A stretch of DNA of 64,000 bases from Vicia villosa. Its lineage: Eukaryota; Streptophyta; Magnoliopsida; Fabales; Fabaceae. Below, piece by piece: positions 11,505-20,713 of the stretch. A program made the translations under genes and the position numbers. Under the pieces are notes generated by a model. That model had not been told where the DNA came from, made no database searches, and saw only the letters and a program-made list of their open reading frames with translations. The stretch covers positions 310,001 through 374,000 of the forward strand of contig NW_026705415.1 of the NCBI RefSeq assembly GCF_029867415.1. Reading direction: 5' to 3'. Position 1 is the first letter of the stretch, and each line of letters begins with the position of its first letter.

Positions 11505-11702
11505 GTAATGACTCACGGTTTGTTCATCTGAAAATTGGCTCGATTACTCTAATCCATGGCTCATATGCATGTTTTGATTGCATCATAATGTTTGGTATGT
11601 TGTGCTTAACGTTTCTGTATAGTTTGTGTATTGTTTGCACATTCGTATCGAGATATGCCATTGTAGGAGATTAGGGTTTCGTTTTAGGGTTTCTCTGTGC
11701 AG
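11505..11702 (+). other. possible intron in the LTR leader
   Basis: AATACAAG|GTAATGAC looks like a plant donor and TTTCTCTGTGCAG|GG looks like an acceptor. The 198-nt segment between them is T-rich compared with its flanks. It lies about 200 bases after the TATA box, so it would be a 5' UTR intron. Only splice-site resemblance supports this. Confidence 0.3.
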
Positions 11703-13937
11703 GGACTTTCACGCCGAATTAAGGCCATGGTTGGATTCGTGAGACCGAGATGAGATCATCCATGGCCTCGCGAAATATTTTTAGGTATGTTTGCAGGTAT
11801 TCGCATGAAGCACTTTGTAGCTACGAACGCGTCTGTAGCCATAGACCATTTACAGACCTAATACGACGGCTGGAGGTTGGGGATGACCTCGTGTCGTCCT
11901 GGGATTGGCTGATTTCAAACAGAAAAGGCGCGTTGAAGAGTTTTGTACCCTGGGATTCGGTGCGTTATGAAACACGCGCTATGGTGCTCCCTCATCATCG
12001 CAGCCTTCCATCTGATCATCCAGTCAATCCAATGGATCTGAGCCTGCAGGCGCACCATGGAATGCACACGCGTGTCACACTTGATCAGAAGTTAAGTATT
12101 TTAGAATTTTTTTTAATTTTAATTATACAGCCTATTTATTTAGTTTATAATATATATATTTATTGTTTGAAATTCTTTCTTTCTTTCTTCCCTAATAAAA
12201 TAAAAGCTATTATATTTTTATTTCAAAAACTTTTTTATAATAAATAAATATTTATTTATTTATTTTATATACTTATTTATTTAGTTATTTAAATATTTAT
12301 AATACTTGTTTTCTTTACTATATTTATTTATTAATATATAATATTTATTTTACTTTTCTTATTCACTTATTTATTTATTTAATTGTATTTGATTACTTAT
12401 GGTTATTCAAAAATTCTTATTTGTTTCAAAAAATTCACATTCGATTTTATTTTCTTATCCTGATTTAATTAATTAGGTCGCGAGACCAATAATTAATTAA
12501 ATTATTCATATTTTCTTATTAAAATCATACCTAATCAGGGTTTATTACGAACATTCCAATACACTAAAATCTTCTTCTTCTGTGCCTTTTTCAGGGTTAT
12601 CTTTTCAAACGCCTTCCGACTACGCGCCTTCAACAAACCTCGAAGTTAAGTAATTTAATTCTAATTCAATTTAAACTATATTTAGATTATTTTACTTTTA
12701 GGGTTTGTTTTGCATTCATCCCTTTTCTGCCTTGCCTTTCAGGGTCAACCCTAAAAGCGCCTAGCAACCATATCAGATCAAATCAAAGCTAAGTACTCTC
12801 GCCTATTTAATTATTGTTTTTTTATTTATTTTTATTTATTTACTCTTTATTTTTAGGGTTAACCCCGCCAGCCTTTGAATTAGCCATACACTCACCCAAT
12901 TTTGTTATTTATTTGCCTTTTCAGGGTTTGTCGAATGCCAAAGCGACGAGTCTGGTAACCCTGAACCCTATCTTAAATATTTTTCTGTTTTATTATTACT
13001 TGTGTCAAACCCTGATAAGGGATCCGCTGGTTACAATTTCCCGCCCCCTTTATTGCTTTATGTTATTATATAATGCGTGGTTAGTAATCTTAGGGAGTGC
13101 AAGCCTTAAACTGAATTAGAATAACTAATTAAAAGATAAATATCTGAATATAATCACGTGATTGTTGCACACACGCACCCCTTTGGGTAACCTCTCTGTT
13201 GCCTGTTGCCTTGTTGCCTGTTGCCTTCGTGTTTTTGCAGAGTAAGCCACGTCCCTCGAATTCGAAGATACCTCAGCCATGCTGCCTCGAATACTAAAGG
13301 TCATACGACCCTAAATGATGCTGCCTTCGATACACAATATGACCTCGACCCTCGGAAGTTGCCTACGGAAAAAGGCTGAGGTATCTTCTGGCTGCCTACG
13401 AAAATGGCTTATTCTGATCCTTGCCTTAGACTACCTGCCCTTCTATGGCATGGGATAGTCTTATGGCAAAGGATGCTTCGATGACCCTTCAACCTCCAAA
13501 CGAAAGGCTTCCTGCCCTCTTATGGCAAGGATAGACCCTTTCATTCTGAAAGGCAAAAAGAGACCTATTATCTGAGTTTAAGGTAATTGCCCCTAATTGC
13601 CTTGCAATGCTCAAACCTTTTTATTATATTCTTTCTCATAATTTTTCAAAAGGGCAACGCTTATTCACAAGCTAAAGTCCCTATCTCTTTCATCTACATT
13701 TTCTAAACAAACGAGCAAGCAAAGCAATTAAGAGCCCATGGAAAACCATGGATGCAAAGGGTGCCTTACACCTTCCCTTTGCATAAATTACCCCCCGAAC
13801 TTAGATTTCTTTAAAAAGGTTTTTTTCTGTTTCTTTTTGCCTTTCCGAATTTGTTTGGATAAAATAAAAGTCAGTGGCGACTCTTGCTTACCGCGACATT
13901 CCGATTAATAAAAAGTCAGTTCACCGTGTTACAGAAC

Positions 13938-13955
13938 TGGCGACTCTGCTGGGGA
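13938..13955 (+). other. primer-binding site of element A (tRNA-Arg type)
   Basis: TGGCGACTCTGCTGGGGA lies four bases after the LTR end. From what is known of the family, this is the Ogre-type PBS, attributed to tRNA-Arg. It sets the plus orientation of the element. Array B and X have mutated versions. Confidence 0.85.
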
Positions 13956-14666
13956 CACTTTCGAATAAAAGAGGGGTTACCTTAAAGGTTTAGGATTCAT
14001 TTTAAAATGTTTTCTATTGTTTGCTTTGTTTGTTTTATTTTTCAGGGGCGCTTTGGGAATTAACTGAAGGACGAATCCTATTCCCGGATTCAAGAACCCT
14101 TAAGATTAGGAGTGGCATAGTCATAAGGACCTCTTTCACATATGTGGGAGATGAGTCAGTATGAAGTTCACGCTTGAGTTAGGACTCCATAGCATATGCA
14201 CACCTTTCTCAAATGAGGGAGGTCTATGTATGTGTCTGTGGGTGCGCCGGAGCTCAAGGACCTTTAGTTACCCTTAACCCATCCTGGCCTTTAGGAACGT
14301 AGTGGGGGGACTACCCTTGACAAATGTTAAGGACTAGTCGCTACCCGATGCTACAATTCAGATAGGTTCTTTCTCAAAGTATCATTGCATGGTGCAAATG
14401 CATCATGTCCGAGGGTGCTTTAGAAGGGCTTACAATTCTGGATAACTTGTAGAACCTGTTGCTGAAATCTCCTTATCCATAGAAATGCCCTTGGGAAGGA
14501 CACCTGATCTAAAACTCCATGCAAGCCTTAAACCAAAAATTGTGTGATTTGTGTGGATTTGTTTTTCTGTGATGCATCATGCATACATGCATTCATGACA
14601 TGGCTAACTCATCTCAAGGAGAAAAAGGTCTTTTAACCATAATTTGTTTTGTAGGTTATTGGAATA
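13956..14666 (+). other. untranslated leader of element A
   Basis: This leader has no ORF of note. At 14571-14602 it carries a cluster of overlapping self-complementary ATGCAT/CATGCA motifs, which is also present on the minus strand of array B near 31208-31240. Such a cluster could help genome dimerisation or packaging, but that is inference. Confidence 0.6.
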
Positions 14667-16127
14667 ATGGGAATCCTAATCAGAAAACCTTTCTTCCTCA
14701 ACTTCAAGAAAGTACCTACTGCATTAAGGCTCTTATGTGATGACATTACTGGCTCTCTTATTCTTTCTGAATCTCTCAACAAACTGATGAGTTTAATGCG
14801 AACCAAAGTGGATGAAGCTCTCCTCAACTCTATGATGCAATTTTATGATCCTCTTCTCCATTGCTTCACTTATAGAGATTTTCAACTGGTACCTACATTG
14901 GAAGAATTCTCTTACATAATGGACATGCCCATACCTGATCAAATCCCTTACACTGGTGAGGAAGGAGGTCCTAAGTTGGAAGACATTGCTGCTGCTCTAC
15001 ACCTACCAAGATCAGAAATTAACAAAGTTTGGATCAACAAAAGAGACTACTCTGGGATACCTGTGGATTTCTTGATCGAGAAAGCTAAGATCTTTGCTAA
15101 AGCTTTAAGCATGGATGCCTTGGAAAGTGTTCTAACCCTGTTGATATATGGACAAGTTCTTTTTCACCGCTGCGACAAAGTTGTTGATAGGGCTGCTATC
15201 AAAATCTTCCTTAGCAAGAATCCTGTTCCTACTCTACTTGGTGATTTATTGCATTCCATCAACGCTAGAGTGACAAAGAGACGAGGTTGTGTTCTAGGGT
15301 GCATCCCTCTCTTACATAGGTGGTTTATTTCTCACTTACCCCGATCCTCAATAAAGAATGAAGAAGGTTTGACTTGGATTCAAAGGATTATGGAGCTTTC
15401 ATACGACGACATCATTTGGTATCCAAAGAAATTCGAGGGAGTTCAGTTATATGACCGCTGCGGAGAGTTCCCTAATGTGCCTCTTCTTGGCATTCGTGGA
15501 GGAATTACCTATAACCCTATACTTGCTCGACATCAGTTTGGTTTTGCTTTGAAAGATAAGCCCCGCTCCATATATCTTAGTGCGGAAAATTTTGACTATG
15601 GTTCAGATACAACTGAAAAGAAGAATCGCTTCATTAAAGCTTGGTATGAAGTAAAAAAGGTGGGTGCAAGAGAATTGGGAATGAGGATCGATACTCCTTC
15701 AGATCTCTACTTTAAATGGATTTATGACCGAGTCGTCGAGTTTGGCATACCACATCCATCTGACACACTTGTTGTTCCGAGGGTCACTCCTCCCGAAGTT
15801 CACGTAGAATTGGAGCCTTATGTACCCGCTCCAAACGAAGACCTTGCTGCCACCATTGCTCATTTAAGACAAGAAAAGGCTGATCTTGAGAAGCGTCTAC
15901 AAAAGGTTGAAGCAGAAAAGGCAGTATTAGTGGCTAATGCTAAAGAACGAGATAGTATGCTTGACTATTTCTCTCGCAAGTGGAAGATTGAGGATTTTAT
16001 CTCTCCTGAACAAATACAATCATGGGAGTTAGAGATTGATAGGCTTATTCAAGAAAAGAACGAGATGGTCAAAGCCCATAAAGAGGAAATCAGAGGATTG
16101 AAGAGAAAGCGTCGACTTGAAGATTGA
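14667..16127 (+). CDS. ORF1: DUF7745/plant-mobile-domain-like protein with C-terminal coiled coil
   Basis: It is a 486-aa protein in the ORF1 position of Ogre elements. Residues about 50-370 form a globular region. LLHCFTYRDFQLVPTLEEFS (62-81) resembles the plant mobile domain signature (aromatic, acidic, TL-E-D), and residues 237-300 (WIQRIMELSYDDIIWYPKKF and following) are the strongest part of the DUF7745-type match. Residues 392-486 are charged and heptad-like, a likely coiled coil, ending in a basic KRKRR cluster that could be a nuclear signal. There is no membrane segment. The first ATG opens a fully uninterrupted frame, and the homologue in array B starts at the same place. The biochemical role is unknown; a structural or targeting role beside gag is inferred. 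The stop lies about 250 bases before the next ORF. Confidence 0.75.
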   Translation: MGILIRKPFFLNFKKVPTALRLLCDDITGSLILSESLNKLMSLMRTKVDEALLNSMMQFYDPLLHCFTYRDFQLVPTLEEFSYIMDMPIPDQIPYTGEEGGPKLEDIAAALHLPRSEINKVWINKRDYSGIPVDFLIEKAKIFAKALSMDALESVLTLLIYGQVLFHRCDKVVDRAAIKIFLSKNPVPTLLGDLLHSINARVTKRRGCVLGCIPLLHRWFISHLPRSSIKNEEGLTWIQRIMELSYDDIIWYPKKFEGVQLYDRCGEFPNVPLLGIRGGITYNPILARHQFGFALKDKPRSIYLSAENFDYGSDTTEKKNRFIKAWYEVKKVGARELGMRIDTPSDLYFKWIYDRVVEFGIPHPSDTLVVPRVTPPEVHVELEPYVPAPNEDLAATIAHLRQEKADLEKRLQKVEAEKAVLVANAKERDSMLDYFSRKWKIEDFISPEQIQSWELEIDRLIQEKNEMVKAHKEEIRGLKRKRRLED

Positions 16128-16373
16128 CTTCTCTTATTTTATATTTATTATATAGTATTTCTTCGATGTAACTTCAAAAATAATAAACAATACATTGGTT
16201 TTTATTTTTAATTAATTTATTTTGCTTCTATTTTCTTTTCTTTTAAATGTGTTAAAAAGCCTTTAACTCCTTGAGAACATTGCATGTGCATAATCATATC
16301 ATTCATAAACATTGCATCACAGGTTTCGTAAAATAAATGCCTCTTCTTTGTGCTGTTTATTTCAGTAACAAAG
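16128..16373 (+). other. spacer between ORF1 and ORF2, intron-like
   Basis: A T-rich spacer of about 246 bases ends with TGCTGTTTATTTCAG near 16365, a good plant acceptor site, eight bases before the conserved ATG of the second ORF. Splicing that links the two ORFs, or exposes the second one, is possible but unproven. Confidence 0.35.
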
Positions 16374-17561
16374 ATGAATCTCGAACAATCTGTGAAGAAT
16401 CTCCAAACTCAGAACAACCAATTCCAAGAAATGATCCTTAACTTGGCCAAGGGGCAAGAAGAATTAAAGGCACTTCTGTCCGAGAAGGAGAAGGACCAAC
16501 AAAGGGAGCAAGGTGTGCAAGATAAATGGAAATCCAAACCTAAGCGATCATTCACTCCGTTGCACATGCCGATGTCTCAAGTTCTGCAACAACTGCTCAA
16601 CCAGAACTTGATAACCTTATTACCTTCATATTCAATCCCTACAAATCCTGCTCCTGGGTATAAGTACCATGCGAGATGTGCTTATCATTCGAATAGCCCT
16701 GGCCATGACACAGAGGATTGTGGACCATTGAAGCACATGATCCAAGACCTCATTGATTGCAAGATCATTGACGTCATTTCACCTGAGGAACCTCATATGG
16801 CTAATGCTGGGAACAATCGGAAAGGTCACAATGAACCCAACCAATCTGTGGGGACAATTCTGACCTTTACACCAGTTCCGCAACAAGGACACAAGTCAGA
16901 TACACCCAAGCGCCAATTCGCAAAGATCAATATGACTCTGGCCGAAGCGTTGCAACAATTGCTGAAGAAAGGGCTAATCACTTTGAAGGACCCTCCGAGG
17001 AATCCTAGTACTTCCTCTTCTCGTTATAATCCTAATGCAAGGTGTGCGTATCACTCTGATAGTCCTGGACATGACACTAATAACTGTTGGACACTGAAGA
17101 ATAAGATTCAAGACTTAATCGATGACAAGACCATTGACTGCCACTCTCCGGAGAAACCTCACACTGTGTACGACCAGAAAGATCACGATGAACATAACCA
17201 ATCTGTAGGGACAATTCTGATCTCTACACCAGTTCCACAACAAAGATGCAAGTCAGGAGCACCTAAGCGTCAGTTCACGAAGATCAACATGTCACTGGCT
17301 CAGGCATTACAACATTTGTTGAAAGCAAACTTGATCACTGTGAGGGGTCCTCCTGTAAAGCCCAACACTTCCGCTCCCAGCTATAAGCCCAATGCGAGGT
17401 GCGCATACCACTCCAATAGCCCTGGACATGATACAAATGATTGTTGGCCATTGAAGAACAAGATTCAAGACATGATCGATGCGGGTGAAATTGAATTCTA
17501 TCATCCCAAGACCCCTGTGGTGATCACTGCTCCCATGCCTAATCACAAAAAGATTGATTAA
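16374..17561 (+). CDS. ORF2: gag-like protein with three zinc-finger modules
   Basis: A protein of about 395 aa from the conserved start MNLEQSVKNLQ; the frame opens eight codons earlier, but the homologue in array B starts at MDLEQSV. After an N-terminal coiled-coil segment come three tandem modules of about 120 residues, each with a helix (ALQ-LL--LIT), a Pro/Asn-rich linker, a CX2HX5HX4C finger beginning CAYHS-SPGHDT, and LK-KIQD-ID. Counting from the upstream methionine, the fingers are at C110-C124, C232-C246 and C351-C365. This resembles the C-terminal end of Ogre gag, with the module repeated. The CA-like part of a usual gag is not recognised. It is likely to bind nucleic acid and help package the element RNA. 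No protease follows. Confidence 0.75.
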   Translation: MNLEQSVKNLQTQNNQFQEMILNLAKGQEELKALLSEKEKDQQREQGVQDKWKSKPKRSFTPLHMPMSQVLQQLLNQNLITLLPSYSIPTNPAPGYKYHARCAYHSNSPGHDTEDCGPLKHMIQDLIDCKIIDVISPEEPHMANAGNNRKGHNEPNQSVGTILTFTPVPQQGHKSDTPKRQFAKINMTLAEALQQLLKKGLITLKDPPRNPSTSSSRYNPNARCAYHSDSPGHDTNNCWTLKNKIQDLIDDKTIDCHSPEKPHTVYDQKDHDEHNQSVGTILISTPVPQQRCKSGAPKRQFTKINMSLAQALQHLLKANLITVRGPPVKPNTSAPSYKPNARCAYHSNSPGHDTNDCWPLKNKIQDMIDAGEIEFYHPKTPVVITAPMPNHKKID

Positions 17562-19827
17562 TACCTAGAAGGATGAACTTTTTAGATCATTAGATTTACT
17601 TTCATTTGCAATTTCTGTTCTGTTTGTTTAAACACTCCAATTATGATAGACATTATTTGTTTTAATAATCATCATCAGTGCATTGCATATGTTTGTCTTG
17701 AATAAATTATTTCGCTATCACTCTTTTTAAAATTATGTCTTTACTTTGCATATGTTTTTATGATACTCAACTCCTGCTAAAGCTGTAAGCCTTTTGAGGG
17801 AGGATGACGAAAACGATACCGCAGCCTCATACAGTATGCTTTTGAGCGGACTATGCTGACGATGTACAGGCATTATTTCAATTCCTAAACAGTGGAGATA
17901 TAAGGATGTTAATCCCTCGTCAACCCTTTTGAGCCTAAGGAGTAGAAGTTTTCTTTCTTGCACAATTTAAAACCCTTGATCATAACCTGGGGTAGGGTAG
18001 TTCTCAATTAATCTGACGGTGCATTCTATTTTAAGAGAATCATTCAGTACACCTTTCACCAAAGGTTTCAAATCACAAGCGTTCATCCGCACACACTAGA
18101 GAAGTGTTGGAGACATCAATCAAAAACCAATGATGGTTCACCAATCATTAAGCAAGGCAGTCAATATCTTTCAGAAAAAAAAATGAAAAAACATATATAC
18201 AATGAAAAGCCTGCTAAGTCAAAAAGAAGACTTAGGCAAAAATCAAGGCATCCCAACCGACTGTAATCTCAGAAATAAACAGTTCAGGCAAAAGTTAGGG
18301 ATATAAAAAATGAAAAAAAAAAAAGAAGAAGTGAACAAATTCCTTAACAACACAATGTTGTGACTACCGAAAGGAAGAAGTGACTGCCATCTCAAAAGTT
18401 CTCTTTGTTTGCGAACCATCAACATTATCAAAGGTACAAATCTAAAAGTCTCTTGGAACCTGAATGCATAAGTTGAATTAACTAAGCTTAGGATTGAAGA
18501 TCATCACGAAGAGGGGGTGGGTACAATCAAATCTTGAGCCTTTATCTTTTGTTCCTTAAACCGTGAACCAAGCCACATTACAACCCTTGAAAGTCCTAAC
18601 TGAAGAATGGTTAGTTCAAAAGCATACTGTTACCAAAAGGGTATCCTGACTCCTTAAGGTTTACCACAAATGCCGAGTTGATATCACGTTCTTACAAACA
18701 CCACATTGTTACAAATATCATGTTTTTACAAATATCACGCTTTTTACATCTCCTGTTTTAAAAATATTTTCAAAAACTCAAGACAGACGTATGCATTGCA
18801 TCTCATGAATTCATTATTAAACAAATTCTGCTACATAATTTCAAACGTTAGCATCAGAAAGAACTTGCACATGGCACAACTAATGACTAAAAGTTATCCC
18901 AACAGACAAGATTACTCCGAGAAGCAATGTCTCGTACGTATACAAGGGGCATGGCATGCTTTGCCCAATCAATCTGGGGCAATCCAGTCAAGATTATAAG
19001 AATCTCTCAAAAGCCAAACAATCAAAGGCATACACCTCAAGTGGGTTTCAAACTATTTGTCCAAACAATCTGGGGCAATCAAGTCAAGATTCCGAGAATC
19101 TCTCAAGGATGCCAAAATAATCAGGAAGATCTGAAGCTACTTCTCAACCAACATAGGACATCATATTGGGCATATGATTACTAGGGGCATGTCTCCTAAA
19201 GTGCACATCTTATGAAGTCCTCGCAAGGCGAATCTGTCCAAAGTTCCTGCTAACTGGGGCAAATCTATACAAGTCCAGTTTGACATTTTAAGCGACGTAT
19301 CCTAAATCGAGTAGTAGTTACTATAATACTGGGGGCAACTTTCACCCATGTCTCCCCACAAAGCCGGGTTCACAAGATCATATCCCCACAGAGTAATCAT
19401 CAAGAAGATATCTTCAAACGCTCCCGATAAAGACATGGCTGCCCAACAGAGTTTACATCTTCAACACTGTCGCTCTCCTCCAACATGATTTATCAATATC
19501 TTTATCACCAATCAGGGAACATCAAGTCACTGACCATCTCCAAGCAGAAATCATAAATTCCCAGCTGAGCATCTTCAAGACAAGATCAGACAGTACAATT
19601 ACAAGGACATAAAGATCTACATAAATCATATTCACATATCATATGTCATAAACATATTCATACATTGCATACATTACCTCATAATGAACTCATACATAAC
19701 ATGCAAAAGCTCTCATTTATTTTGAGGGATTCATTACATAACCCATGCATCATGACATTGCATAAATTTAACTTTACCTTTTGCAGAATACAGGTACAAA
19801 CAAACGAACGAAAACTCCAACTTTCCA
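17562..19827 (+). other. 3' untranslated region of element A
   Basis: There is no credible gene in these 2.3 kb. The stretch 17760-18560 is the counterpart of 27700-28440 in array B (opposite strand). CTGGGGCAATC followed by AGTCAAGATT and GAATCTCTCAA occurs twice (about 18973 and 19069). CTGGGGCAA-like purine runs recur up to 19335. Short open frames are not conserved as proteins in array B. Confidence 0.7.
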
Positions 19828-20522
19828 AGATCTAATTCATCTACCACGAACGGTAATGACACGATCATTTCCAAGATCTAATTCATTTACCACAAACGGT
19901 AATGACACGATCACTTTCAAAGATCTAATTCAGTTACTACGAACGGTACTGACACGGTCAACTCTCAGAGATCTAATTCTATCATCACGAACGGTGTAGA
20001 CACGATCACTGACCTTCTCAGTCTAATTCAGCTACTACGAACGGTACTGACACGACAAAAGATCTAATTCGGTTACCACGAACGGTACTGACACGGTCAA
20101 CTCTCAGAGATCTAATTCTATCATCACGAACGGTGTAGACACGATCACTGACCTTCTCAGTCTAATTCAGCTACTACGAACGGTACTGACACGACAGAAG
20201 ATCTAATTCAGATACTACGAACGGTACTGACACGATCAAATTTCAGAGGTCTAATTCTATCATCACAAACGGTGTGGACACGATCACTGACCTTCCCAGT
20301 CTAATTCAGTCACTACGAACGGTGCTGACACGACAAGAGAATCTAATTCTATCATCACGAACGATGAAGACACGATTATCTCTTCAGATCTAATTCTATC
20401 ATCACAAATGGTGTAGACACGATCATCTTTCCAAGATCTAATTTAAGTATCACGAACGATACTGACACGATCAATTCCCAAGGATCTAATTCATCTACCA
20501 CGAACGGTAATGACACGATCAA
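19828..20522 (+). repeat. hypervariable tandem repeat of element A, 15 monomers
   Basis: Monomers of about 40-52 bp carry AGATCTAATTC, then a CACGAACGGT-like core, then GACACGATCA. I count 15 copies. Monomers 3-5, 6-8 and 9-11 form a repeated triplet of about 135-140 bp, a higher-order unit; the first two triplets are nearly identical. The position just before the polypurine tract is typical of Ogre/Tat 3' UTR repeats, which are known to seed satellite DNA. Confidence 0.9.
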
Positions 20523-20700
20523 CGCGCAAACCACATCTTCTCAAAATTCAACTACCAGATGGCATCCACAAGCCCATCTCCGACAAAAGTCCCTACTTCA
20601 AATAGGGCAAATTTCTTGGTATTCTTATGTTCAATCATCTTCCACCTTCAGATGCCGACTGGCGCGCAAACCACTCTACATCTTCAGGTTTAAGATAATT
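20523..20700 (+). other. spacer between tandem repeat and polypurine tract of element A
   Basis: This unique sequence matches the opposite strand of array B at about 25724-25864 (for example GGCAAATTTCTTGGTATTC and CCTTCAGATGCCGACTGGC). It contains no ORF. Confidence 0.7.
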
Positions 20701-20713
20701 GAACAGGGGCAGC
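20701..20713 (+). other. polypurine tract of element A
   Basis: GAACAGGGGCAGC directly precedes the 3' LTR start TGTCATACC. Confidence 0.9.

Larger units (their letters stand above)
10162..13933 (+). mobile_element. 5' LTR of element A
   Basis: The boundaries are set by TG...CA ends, the adjacent PBS and the identical-length 3' LTR. The first part contains a TATA box. The region at 12110-12420 is low-complexity TTTA/TTAT-rich DNA. Three exon-like pieces introduced by TTTCAGGGTT/TTTCAGGGTC begin near 12592, 12740 and 12920. The last 800 bases, with TATGGCA and CTGCC motifs, resemble the end of the array B LTR. Open frames at 11750-12247 and 12814-13119 have no recognisable domain and run into simple AT-rich DNA, so I do not call them genes. 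Confidence 0.95.

Noticed and set aside
11750..12247. 165-codon frame in the element A LTR, identical at 22302-22799
   Set aside because: Identity only reflects LTR identity. The frame runs into low-complexity AT-rich DNA and has no recognisable domain.
19828..20522. CRISPR-like array
   Set aside because: There are no unique spacers; whole monomers repeat and vary in triplets. The context is a plant retrotransposon.
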